Origin: Mugil cephalus
Taxonomy: Eukaryota > Chordata > Actinopteri > Mugiliformes > Mugilidae
Assembly (NCBI RefSeq): GCF_022458985.1
Contig: NC_061781.1
Coordinates: 17,515,001-17,579,000, forward strand
Direction: 5' to 3'
Length of the DNA: 64,000 nucleotides
The notes under the pieces are model-generated. The model did not search any database. It had not been told where the DNA came from and saw only the letters and a program-made list of their open reading frames with translations. Below are positions 13,480 through 32,100 of the stretch, piece by piece. The translations under genes and the position numbers were made by a program. Each line of letters starts with the position of its first letter. Within the stretch, counting starts at the first letter, position 1.

Positions 13480-13960
13480 TGCAGCCGCGCGCGCAGCCTT
13501 TCTATTGCGCGAGACCGAGGCAGCCAACCCGCAAGCAACAGCCAACAGCCCGGCACGGGGAAACATCACGTGGTGACACATCTCTACGACTGACGTCACC
13601 GTCCCCATCTCCAAGCAACCCCTCCATCAGCACTGACGTCACCGAGCGCCCGAGCCGCGCGGTTGCTCGGCAACCCGTGCCTTGCGCTCGGGTTCGGCCT
13701 TGCCTTGCACCCAGCGCGCAGCTCTGACGCGGGTGTGACGTTAATAAGGTGGGTATCAATTTGTTATGGTGGCGGAGGAGGGAGGGAGAAAGGAGGAGGA
13801 GGAGGAGAGGAGGAGTTCCCCCAGCGAGTGCCGAAGCCCTCTGCTCTGCATTCCGGCGGAGCTCAGAGGCACACACCGGCCGCAGCCCAGTCCCGGGCCC
13901 AAAGACTTGTTGTCTAAAGTAAAGACGAGAGGAAAAAGTTGCTCCGCGCGTGTTTTCCCG
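13480..13960 (+). promoter_or_regulatory. sik1: sik1 promoter: CpG-rich, with paired CREs
   Basis: CpG-dense stretch just upstream of the inferred sik1 first exon, in otherwise AT-rich DNA. Two perfect palindromic cAMP response elements TGACGTCA lie at 13,591-13,598 and 13,634-13,641. A one-mismatch copy TGACGTTA is at 13,736-13,743, a TGACG half site at 13,725-13,729, and an E-box CACGTG at 13,567-13,572. Mammalian SIK1 is an immediate-early CREB target, so paired CREs fit the known regulation. No strong TATA box is seen; TTAATAAGG at about 13,741 is a weak candidate. The transcription start is inferred to lie between about 13,750 and 13,900. Confidence 0.75.
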
Positions 13961-14075
13961 CATTATTCCCATTATTATTTACGCATTTTGATCCGGAACT
14001 CTGGTTGTGGAATGATTTGCGTTTCGTTTGAGATCTATCTGAACTGCGAGAGAAGGTGGTTTATGTCTTTTTAAG
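13800..14075 (+). other. sik1: Probable 5'UTR exon of sik1
   Basis: A purine-rich, then GC-rich leader ends in a good donor, TTAAG|GTAAGA, with the last exon base at 14,075. The next exon begins after a polypyrimidine tract ending near 14,461, or at the alternative acceptor TCTGCAG ending at 14,517, and carries the start codon at 14,562. The left edge is approximate because the transcription start cannot be read from sequence. A noncoding first exon followed by a start-codon exon is assumed from the missing coding potential and the good splice signals. Confidence 0.55.
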
Positions 14076-14375
14076 GTAAGACTTCACTCCCGATGACACA
14101 GTTTCACTGCTTGATATTATTTTAATATTTCGTTCGGTGTTAGTGAAGCCGGTTTATATGTATTATACTTTCCGTTCTATCCTATTACAGCCCATTTCTT
14201 TCTATTCTATTCTGATATTTATATTTTATTATACTATTTAAAGCGGAAAATAAAATATCGACATTTTCTACCTTAATTTTAAAGAACGTATTAATTCATT
14301 CGGTTTTAAATTCTCGTTTAGAAGTTGAATATTTATCCATTTAAATTGAGAATAGGACTGCAAAGAAAATTTTAA

Positions 14376-21325
<6,950 letters not shown>

Positions 21326-23580
21326 AACTTCCAGCCGTCGATTGTTCTCTCCGCGCAACGCGGTCGGAGCAAAAAAATGACTTGACGTTGAGTCCAGTGA
21401 GAAGATTTGAGAAAGAACAAAAAAAAGCAGTCAAATTTACTCTATATTTAACAACATGAGGTACACATGTGACGATGTGTCCGAACACGTGTTTCTGAGA
21501 TCATATAAGCTAAAGACTAAGCAATAACCAAACTCTGGACGGGGCGTTAAATCCGTATCAAACAGCCAGAGAAGCAATAATGACTGAAAGACTCTTCTCC
21601 AGTTCTCTATTCGACTTGAATGAAACGAGAGCTGGAGCGAACCGACATTTATTTCTCACTGATGCTGTCTAAGTTAGCTCCTTCTTCCTCTTTCTACATA
21701 TTGTTAAAGTTCTCAGTGATTTTCTTCACTCGCCTGGACAGAAGACCAAAATGATTTATTCCCCCCCCCCCCCCCACTTTGTTCGCCTTTCCGAAGAGAC
21801 GTTTCTCCGTAGCAGTGCAATGGACATGCAGCATAGTGCCCTAAGCTTACAGACGTTCACTGAAGGAGTCGATTTGTATTGAAACTGTGAGTTGTTTTTG
21901 TCTTTAGCTACGCAAACGCTGCTTTTACCTCAAGCTGCAAAAAAAAGATTGCTACGCCCTCGTCAGCCAAAACAAAATGAAGATAGCGTCTCGCTGATTG
22001 AGCAAAGCACAAGGTACATCCGTCAGCTTGGTAGCACCTTACATGTGTGGATACGTCAATCCATATTCCCTTCATGTGATGAGCACCTTCTCGTTAGATG
22101 CTTTTACTACCTCCTCAGGCAACAAGGCAAACATTTGGAAACTTCAGAATCAGTCACAAAATATCAGAGGAAATTTTTTTTCTTTTTTTTTTTTTCACAA
22201 GGACAGAACAAAGACTGTGGGAACAGTGCAATATTTTACTTGGGAATAAGACGGAAAGATGAGGAGCCACATAACACGGTCAAAATAACATGCATAATTG
22301 CCTGAGGTTTGTCTGTTTTCACCTGTAGTATGTTTGACCTTGCTGTGCTAGCTAGCTGACTAGAAGAGGTACTCGTTCTGTAACACATGATGCTGTAGTG
22401 ACCTAGAGGAAAGCCTCAAGGAACTTCAATGTGCTGTCTCTTCCTGCAGCGTGCTTGTAGTTCTCGAAAAAAAAAAAACTGTAAAGGAGGATTTTGGGTT
22501 TTACCAAAGAGCGAACAGCACAAGAGATGGGTGATCTATCAAAGACACACTACTGACGTTTCACTTTTCGAATGCTGTCTCAAGATGTAGCACGGTGGTT
22601 AGCTGCCATTTTCACACAATCTCCTTAGCTTTTTGTGAGAAAAACTCCCGCTGCCACCAAATCCTTACGCTACGTGTGTGTTGTTATTGATATCTCTAGC
22701 TGTTACTATCAGGACCATGGTAGTATTCATTTTTTTTGTACTTTTGTAGAAAAATAATAATAATAAATAAAAAAAAAAAATCTAAAATAAAAAGTCAGAA
22801 GATAGCAATACCATATTGTGCGGGAAGTGGAACTTTCTTCTGTTGCCCATATGTGGGTAGAAATAGGCAGACGTGACCCGCAGTGAGATGATTGATTTTG
22901 TGCAGGCAGTTCAGATGACGTATTACAAAGCTACAAGACATGTGTAATAGTGTTAGTTAGTTAGTTCTACCATATCTGTGAAACATCTTGTAGGGGAGCA
23001 GTGTTTATTTTTTCCAAATCTGGATCTACTTGGGAAAGTGTTGATATTTCTGCCCAACAATTTTAGGTTGATTGCACTCACTACCATCACCTGTGCCTTT
23101 ATCTGAACAAACTCCCGATCCGACAAGAGCGACGCCCCTTTGATGCTTTCTTTGACCCTTGAACTTGCTGTTTAAACCGTAGCAAGGTTTGCACTTTATT
23201 CATATTTCTTATTACTGTTTTTTTTTTTTTTTTTTTTTTTTGGTCTGTTTCTTGTGATGTAAGAAAAACAAAATCACAAAATTATTAACACTAAGACTCT
23301 TGATGCAAATCTCTGAGAGGACCCTTTTTGATAAACTTTGGATAATAAGAAGTATTTCATGTTTTTTTTTTGTTTTGTTTTTTTTTGATTTGTTACTTGA
23401 CTGTAAACCTGAACACGTCTTTGTGTGTGCATGTGTGTGTGTGTGTGTGTGTGTGAGTGTGTGTGCGTGGATGGAACAAAACAGAAAGAGGCAGAGAAGG
23501 AGAGAAAATGTTAGCTCAAGAGAGATTGTTTATTTATGCGGCTATTTATTTAAATAAAGTTCACTTCCTAAACAATTTGT
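21326..23580 (+). other. sik1: sik1 3'UTR with candidate poly(A) sites
   Basis: AT-rich sequence after the sik1 stop. Candidate poly(A) signals are AATAAA at 22,762-22,767 and 22,786-22,791, and a stronger AATAAA at 23,553-23,558 followed by GT-rich sequence, the usual downstream element. Several ATTTA motifs lie near 23,530-23,555, consistent with a short-lived immediate-early mRNA. Homopolymers include poly-C at 21,763-21,775 and poly-T at 23,219-23,240; a (GT)n run is at 23,430-23,455. Which end is used cannot be read from sequence alone. Confidence 0.55.
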
Positions 23581-23722
23581 GGTTGGATGTTTTTGATAGC
23601 AGGAAGCAGGATTTGTGCTCAGGTTCAATACAGACTCAGGAAAAACTTCTTTCTTCACTCCATCAGCAAGACTGAACATAAATTATCATTTAACTGTACG
23701 TCCTTTTCAATAAGCACAGATT

Positions 23723-24138
23723 AGGCATAACATTATGACCACTGACAGGAGAAGCAAATAACATTGTGACGACACAAGACAGCAATGTTCTGCTGGGAAA
23801 TTGATGTACCTGGCTAATTTATGGATGATACTTAGACACGTAGACCAGACAAGGCGACCCCACCCCATAGCAACAACACTCCTTGATGGCAGTAGAAATC
23901 CCCAGTAGGATGCAGCCTGACACAGACACGCTCAAACAGTTTAAGAACAACTATATAAAATATATATATATATCTGGAAAACAACACAAGATGTGTCTCT
24001 ACTTCCCAAACTGATCAAGCATCCATGGGATAGGCCCCACCCCTCAACCCATAACACCCAAAGACCCCAGACTAAGAACATCCTGTTGTCAAGACACAAC
24101 AACAATATTAGGAACATACTGTTACGCCTAATTAGTGC
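23723..24138 (+). mobile_element. Tc1/mariner-like relic, family R2 copy C
   Basis: Left end AGGCATAACATTATGACCAC at 23,723 and a degraded right end (AATATTAGG ... TTACGCCTAATTAG) near 24,105-24,137. Interior traces of transposase DNA include CAATGTTCTGCTGGGAAA. A short (TA)n run lies at about 23,955-23,972. Too damaged to translate. It begins about 150 bp past the last sik1 poly(A) signal. Confidence 0.6.
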
Positions 24139-24564
24139 AAACTTTAATACTCATATTACAGACGAGAACTGAACAGCGACACTGAAATCCGATAATGCAA
24201 AATAGCACGGTACAGACGTCCAGTATTCTGTACTTCCCCTAAGTGGTGATTCGGCACGCTGATGATGCACGAGCGCTCTGTGCTAATTCAGAGTGATGTC
24301 GATGATGCATCAGACCCTGATGACCCTCCTGCTGGCCGGTTATTCATAAACCCAAGAACGGACAGGTGTCTGACGTGTGACAGGAAAGGCAATGTGGGAG
24401 TCAAGTGACGCAACGGACGAGCCACAAGCCAAAGCAACCCTGAGCCAAGTGAACTCTGCTTCACTCCCCCTCCCCTCCCTGCCTCCCTGCTTGCTCATTT
24501 TTTCCAGTCAGATAAGACGGCGAGAAAAAATTATGCAACTCTATTTAAATTTTAGCAGGACTGA

Positions 24565-24820
24565 AAGGTGTTGATTTGCCGCCCGCTTCGTGTGCGCTGA
24601 CGGTCGGGCCCGCCTCGCGCACGTACGTACGTATATTTACACGCGTGACATACGGCTTGGCATTTGGCGCACGGCCGTCGGGGAGCTGTTTGTGAGAGCT
24701 CGGCTTAAAAGGAACGACGTCCAGCTGCCACGAACCTATCAGTCAACAGCGGCTGCCCGTTTCACACGTAACACGTGTATTAGCAAGCTGTTTGCAACGC
24801 GCTCTCAATAACGCAGCGTG
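24565..24820. promoter_or_regulatory. CpG-dense island without a gene
   Basis: About 250 bp with many CpG dinucleotides (CGCACGTACGTACG, CACGCGTGAC, GCGCACGGCCGTCGGGG) in AT-rich surroundings, between sik1 and cbs. It could be a CpG island promoter or enhancer. The open frames crossing it show no family match. Confidence 0.35.
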
Positions 24821-27800
24821 ACCATCTGCTGTATGTTTCATTGTGACACGCAGGGTTCGCAGACCCTTATCGTACTGAAAAAGTCGTCCTCACCGCAGGG
24901 TGACCACGGAAAAGGAAAATCTGCAATGTAAATCCTGAATGTTTCATAGAAACAGCCTTGACGTCAGTAGTACAATAACAGGAGCTCGGGCGCTCTCAGG
25001 CACTGTGGGTTTAGTTGCGGTGTTTATTTCCAAAATGTAAATGCCCCGTTTGCATTCAGCTCACTAGGACGTCACACTGCAGGTGTTTACAAAGCAATTT
25101 AAAAAGCGGAGAGAGCCGCTGCTTCACTTCACGGCATTCAGAACAGGTTAAAACCAGTTTCTGTTGTATAAAGAGAGAGAGGAGTAATTAAAGATATGAT
25201 TCAACGGCAATGTGTCGCTGCGCTGTAAAGGCTTTCCTGTTAAAGAGGACCTAAAACAGGAGATCAGAGTAAATGGAGACTTCATATCTTCATAATACTG
25301 GACAACATGTTCTCTTGCAAGTGTCTCTTTGCGGCATTAAACCGATCTAACGGAACAAAATTTCTACACACAGATCAGATTGGCCCGTTAACGAGAGTTG
25401 ATGTCATTACATGTAAAACTACAGAGAAGTGAACCTAGATCTGAGCCTTGTGGAGCTCCATAATCACCAGTCAACTGACAAAGACGACGCCCTGACTGAT
25501 GCAAGGAATTCGACTGGTTGACGGGACCTGAAGGATGCAGATGGAGGGATAAGAAGGTTCAAAAGGGATGGGATGAGAGGGGTTGAATGTCTCCACAGAA
25601 TGCGCAGGAATCCAGGGAATGAGACAACATAAGGGTGGGGGTCGGCTGGGGTTGGTTGTGTCAGAAAACTTGACTCCTTGTCCTTCTGGTTTCTGTAATG
25701 AAACAGGAAACAGGAAGCAAAGCGACGAGAAGAGGAGCGGGGAGGCGGTTGGTGACGTAACAGACAGTAGAAATACAATAGCAAGAAGCTTGCTCATGTC
25801 CCTGTGCTTAGTTGCGTTAACTTTGTGTACACTAAGAAGGAATTCTGGTAATCAGTACGCATCGTAGAGGGTGTCACCCAGAACATCTTCGGAGCGTACG
25901 CGCGGCTTTAATTGACCGCGCCAGTTTCTGCCTGGTGACTGTTCGGCATACATATCGGTAGCAGATACATTGTTGTGTGTCTGTCCATGTAAACTGAGCT
26001 CAGTTCTGAGGATGGTTCTGTCTGGGTCACAGGGTTCACTGAAACACTAAACTCGAGTTGCGCAAGTCGTCCGCGGACTCCCGCCGCTACATGTGATTGT
26101 CCGCACGCATGGATAAGACTCAGACACGTAATGTTATGCAAGTGTCAACATGTGGTTGTTTTTTTTTTACAACATTTAAGAGCCCTTTCGATACGCTTTA
26201 ACATTTACTACATAGTTTAAAACACATTTTGATGCAGCTGCACACAACCACATCAAGAGGTTCGGATTTTACGCGTTTTACCATATCTTTTCACATCTGC
26301 TTCGTGTTATGGCCGTTCACAGGAGCGCTTAAACAGTCGTTCTCCGTCTTCTCAGGCTTCTTATATGGTAACAAACGGGGCTAAAATAAACCATCTTGAG
26401 TAATTTAGCAACATTGTAAGAGCTGGATGCAAAATGAGAATCTGCAAATTAACATGTTTTTGTCATGTTGGTGTTAGTCTGCACTCTTTTTCTAATAGTC
26501 AACAAATCCCACGAATTAGCAAAAGCTTATTTACCCCTTTTGAAGACATAAATCCTTTTAAAGCAGTTTTTATTTATTTATTTATTGATAATTTCCTTAA
26601 TCATATGTTGTTGTAACAAACTCAAACAGGAGACAGTGTGCGTTTGGACTGTTTCCAGCTGCAGATGAAGATGCATTTGCCGCTCTGGCGTGTGTTTGCG
26701 ACTACAGGGTGACGTATGTGGGACTGACTTGAAAATGAAATACCGTCCCCCGGCCTTCAGAGCAGCCGTGTGGCTCGCTGCTGGGTTTTCAATCAGTTTT
26801 TGACAACAATCGGAGCCTTCGGGCACAGAGAAGTGAGATGTATCAGGTTTTGTTTGCCGCATTTCCAAGAAAAAAAAATCACAAGTGTCGCGTTTGAATT
26901 ATTAGTACTTTGGCCACACCTGCATGAAAAACCTTCCCATCGAGAGTTAATTTGAACATTTGGGAAAGCACTCGGGGAACCCCTCCTGTCTCACCTCCTA
27001 CTCAGGGCTCAGACTCAAAGGCTCCTCGCACAGACAGCTCAACCATAAAAGATTCAGAGCCTTGAATAAGTAACTCAGTTATCAGAAGACAAAAGTGCAC
27101 TGAGCGGAGAGAGAATCTCTGTGCGCCGGCAAAACCATAAGAGACAGGCACGTTAAATAAAGAAAAAAAGAAAAGGGTAACTGTGCTAATGTGAAAAATA
27201 ACTTCCCCTCCCAATGATCTGCTGCAGACCAAGAGAGGAAGTTTATAAATTTATGCCTGGTGACAAAGAGGAAATTCAGCCTCAGGTCGGTGACACTGTA
27301 TCGTGATGATCCACGAGAATGGCTGCATGTAGGAAGCCACGAGAAGTAAACAAGAAGAAGCCTCGAATGGTATGCGAGGCAGATAAAACGGGCTCCCGAA
27401 ACGTTCTCGGGAAGCCACCGAGGCCTTTCTTTTTTGGCTCTTTCCCTACGCTGCGAGATTAGCGCCCTCCTAATTGTGTGTACGTGAGTGAGAAACTGTA
27501 CACATGCGTCACTACCAATAATCAGGCTCTCTGGTAGGACGAGCATGAATACCAGAGGATCTGTGGCACTTGTGGAAGCAGAGTAAATAAACAAGGTTCG
27601 GAAGCGCACGTCAGGAGTCTGCATAACTGCTGCGCCATCGGAGAGTTCACACATCTGTCTGGCAAAAGCAGCGGGGACAGAAAAAGATTTTAGCAGCCGA
27701 TAAAGATGTTTACGCTACGTTAGAAATCCTCCCAGAATTAATGCTGGCTCTGCAGTATCACGCTTTGATCTGACTCCGTCCAGTTTTACATCCAGTTTCA

Positions 27801-28890
27801 GGCTATTGTTTCACTGCCTGGTTCCTGCTTTACAGTCACGGTTTTCGACTCTCACTGTTTTCCACGTGAATTTTAAAGCTGCGCTGTTAAGTTTTAGCGA
27901 CCCTCGTCAAGTGCAGCGGCAAGCTTACGAGCTCATTTTAAACGGAGCGCTCCCTCGAATTCATTTTAATTATAGACACCGGTCTATGTTGTTGACATTG
28001 CAGAGCCCTCCGAGACAAATCTGCAGTTCCAGGCTGTATAAATAAAACCGACTCGACTGGAGCTGATGGGACCACGGGAGGAAGTAAATAACAAAGGCCA
28101 GGAAAGAACAGTCCTGTTTGTTTTTGTTAATAACGTCGACAAGTTGTGTGTCACACGGCTTTACAAGGGAATTTTGTTTTATAGAGAACTTCACCCTGTT
28201 ACGTGTAATACTTCGCAAGTCAACTTTCTGCACACCGAAATAACTTCTTGTTCTTTCTTTTTCTTTCTTTTTTTTTTTTTTTTACTTCACCTAGCGATGG
28301 ATGACTCAAAAGCAGCTTTGGTTTTCTGTGAAGCTCAAGTGTGGTGTCATCTGGGGAGGAGGCACAGGTTCAGTCTTGACCACCTTTATGTTCACCCATA
28401 TTTGGAAATAGCCAACAGATGTTACCAATCAGCACCGAGGTGTTGGAGCTGGAACAAAGCATTTACAACTGGGCTGCAGAAACAGATGAGGAGCACACTC
28501 GGGCTGAAGTAAGCAGAACAGCACTACCGCGTGATATTTTTCTTCCGCAAGCCACAATCCTCAAACTCAAAACTCGCATTTACACGTGACTAATCATTTC
28601 TCTGGAACCTTTATCTACGTACAGTGCGAGCCAGTTTCCATGGTTGTCGTTTTGGGGGTGACAGAGTTATCGTATACGACACGGCTGCCTTGGGCTCGTG
28701 AGCCTGATGTTACGACACAGGAAGTCATGTACTGCTAACAATCAGCTGAGAGTCACGAGGACTGTTGGTGACTATAAGATCAATACATTCCTCAGACAAA
28801 TTAACAAGAACATTTTATATGATACGTAACAACAACACGTAATATGTCCACTAGCACCCACCTCTACCATTTCTGGTCATATGGATTTCT
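24821..28890. other. Gene-free stretch between sik1 and cbs (a)
   Basis: No family-like coding exon. Frames of up to 190 codons (27,082-27,654 minus) show no domain and no splice framework. Poly-T runs and scattered CRE-like motifs only. Confidence 0.45.
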
Positions 28891-29180
28891 CTCAGCCATA
28901 ACATTATGACCACCTTCCTGTTATTGTGTAGGTCTCCGTTGTGCCTTCAAAGCAGGTGTGACTCATCAGAGAATGGACACTTTTTTTTCCTTTTTTAAAG
29001 TTGTTCCTAAACCGTTTTGTGTGTCTCCGTGTCAGGCTACATCCTGCTGGGGATGCCATCAAGGAGCGTCATTGCTATGCGGTGGGGGTGGCTGGTCTGG
29101 TCTAGGTGGGTTGCATTGCATTGTCAATGTTATTCACATCTGCTGACAGTGGTCATGATGTCATTCTGGATTGGTGTATG
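28891..29180 (-). mobile_element. Internally deleted Tc1/mariner-like element, family R2 copy D, both ends present
   Basis: Left end CAGCCATAACATTATGACCA at about 28,893; right end GACAGTGGTCATGATG near 29,145-29,160 followed by ATTGGTGTA. Both match the ends of the other R2 copies. The interior shares ATCAAGGAGCGTCATTGCTA with the corresponding stretch of copy A (828-848 there). At about 290 bp it is a MITE-sized deletion derivative. No intact frame. Confidence 0.65.
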
Positions 29181-32100
29181 TACATTGTTTGCAAAATATG
29201 TTGTGTAATCACTGATACGAGGTTTGTGCCTCTGTGTGCAAGGGGTTAAACCGGCCGTCCACTTTAAACTGCACAAAGACACATTAAACATTAAAAAGCC
29301 TTATAAACCGACTTAAAGGGTGATTATGCCAGAGATTGTAATGGCCGACTCAGTCTGAACAACTCAGCTGAACAATCTGTGTTTACTTTCATTCAGACTC
29401 AAAACCCTTTGCAACACTTTGCGAAAAATAATGTCTTTTGTGGAAAAGCTGCAGGGATGTTGCGCTTGACATTACAATAACCACCATTCTGTGAGACTTC
29501 TTTTCAAGAAACTCTTCAAAAAAGGCCGAGAGAAAAAAAAAACTTCACGACCTAAGAATACACAACAGCAACATTCAAAACTCATCTGGTTGGAATTTAA
29601 GCGCCAGTTTGCGCGTACCATCTGCTACGCCACCCCTTAACGTGTCTAAAAGAACGACCTCTCCTTATCTTTTGAAATAATAGGAAGCAAATGAATTTGC
29701 TTTAAATGCTATCACCATCGTAATCAAGCCTTCAAGTTCAAAATGAACCGCGAGCTATTATGTCTCTAATGAGGCCCGAGGAGCCAGAACACCACACAAC
29801 TAATTACCTCTATCTCATGCTCCATTCATAGCTCTAATCCTTCACGCGGCACTCAACTGCGCGCATTACGTTAATGTGCAGCGTTGCCATTGTTCCCGTC
29901 ACTATGGCGACGCCACCCAGAACTGATTTCGGAGGCTCATGCATCACAATGGCACAAGACTGGTGTGGTACTACAGTAGAGAGAAATTAAAGGGAAGCAA
30001 AAAAAAAAAAAAAAAGATTCACATGAGATACACACTCAGTTGCACACACTCAGAAACACCGTCAGCTGTGAGAGCTACGATGACGCACGTCGGGCTCCGT
30101 TAATGTTGGGCAGCAGGCTTTGGCGTCTGTGTGAGCATTCCATTAACGACATTACATTCCAATACTCTCTCTCACACTGGATCCGACCGGCAGCTGTGAA
30201 CCGAATTAGTCTCTGTCCCAGTCACAAAGACACGCTCTATTATTCAGCTCTTCTCTGATCATTGTCTCCTCACCTTTCAAGTCACATTGCGCTTTCGAGT
30301 TGAGGCATTTCACACCACAAGCGCCACAACTTTTATTAGCCGCGTAACCAAAGCCACGGTGTTCAGCCATGCTAACGGCTCTCGGGCTAAATGTCCTCAT
30401 GCTAACCGGTGTGTGCAGGTACAATATTTACCCACTGACTACATATATATATACATATATTTAAATGTGGATAAACCCTCCATTACATTATCCACGTTTC
30501 CCTACAGAGCAGTTTTGAAGCTCAATGTAACTGGCTCAGGTTGTCGCCATCTTGGTAGTGCCTGACTCCTCCTCTGAGGTTTACGCCCACTCAGGGGTGG
30601 TTCAAGCCTATTTAGGCTTCAGTAATGTCACCCTCACTACATTACCTACGTCAGGATTAAACCACTTCACCTTGATGGCGTTCATTATTGTCATTATTTA
30701 ACACCAGCATTAAAGGGTTTGCCCTACTGTTTGTTGATTTACTGAGCGTAGTGATCCAATTTAATATGAAATGCCCAAAATTAGTTTATGTGTGTCACTT
30801 TCCCATAGTCATCAGAGCGTTGAAAATCATATGTAGAGCATCACGCAAGTGTAATGTCGTTGGCTATCATTGAAAGTTATTTGCGACCTGTTTTTCTACT
30901 ACTTTAACATTGAGGTTAAAATTGATTGTCTCATATTTGGAGTCAGCCTCATGTGGCCAGACAAGGAACTGCAATTTTTGGCACTTCATGATTGGCCTCA
31001 ATTTTCAAAATCCAGATGTTGCCTGGTGTGTTTACCATCTTCGCCATCTTGGTTTAGCTGTCTCGGTTGATAGCATGCTAATATTTGCTAAATAGTGTCA
31101 GACACATACAGTAGCACAGCTGATGAGAACTACATATGCAATGTGACGACCATTTCATCCAAACCACTGGTATCAACGTCACGGTGACACTGAAGTAATC
31201 GTTGAAGATAAAAGGCCTCGTTGTCTGGGGAACATTTAATTGTTCTTAACGTCATGGCAATTGTTGTTGAGATATTCCACTGTAGGCCGAAGCGGTAGAG
31301 CAGCAGTAAACCAGTCAGCCTTATGAGACCACATTGTGCGCCTGCATCATGTGAGTCGCTCTGCTCGTCTGACTTTCTGTTCTGCTCATCACGACGCTTC
31401 TCGTGTAGTCTCCTACTTCATTCTCTCATCTTTCTCTGCAGGGACTTTAACGTGTGTTAGAGAAACGGTGGAGGAACAGAGAATGAGCGATCACAGAGAG
31501 TCACAGTGCCTCGTTGCACCACGTGGTCGTATCATGGCATAGGAGTGTCAGAAGTCGTGCCTGTGTGGAAACTTGGAGGGCTTGAAGTCAGATGGTGGGT
31601 GCGTCACTGAGCCCTCGGCTCCCGTTACACCTGACTTGCAACACCAGAGGCGGCGCGACTAGTTTGTTGCTACGTGGCTACATGTTATAAGCATGTGTGG
31701 TGGGTATCGCTGACAGTTGTCACCTACCACCCTGAGTTCTTCAGATGAACATGAACGAGCTGTGCCACCGTTGAGGCTTTCCTGAGAGAAAGTCATCTCA
31801 CTGATAAGACCTTTGACTCAGTTACCTCTTACCCTGTTTTTGACGTCCTAAAACTGGATGGACTGCTTTGAAATGTTGCGTCCATGGTTTCCAACCAATG
31901 TGGCCCAGTGACTTTGGTGACCATCGGGTTCATATCTGTGGCTTCGAGTAAAATACCTCAAACAACTGGTGGATGAATTGACATAAATTTGGTTCAGCCA
32001 TTCATGGAAAGAAAATAATCTGAAAGAATTTTTTCGGTGATTCATAATTTCATCATCACCACACCTGTTAAACATCTTCATGTTGACACTGTCGTTATGA

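Noticed and set aside
27082..27654. 190-codon minus-strand frame
   Set aside because: Long but without recognisable domain, repeats or supporting splice sites; composition looks random.
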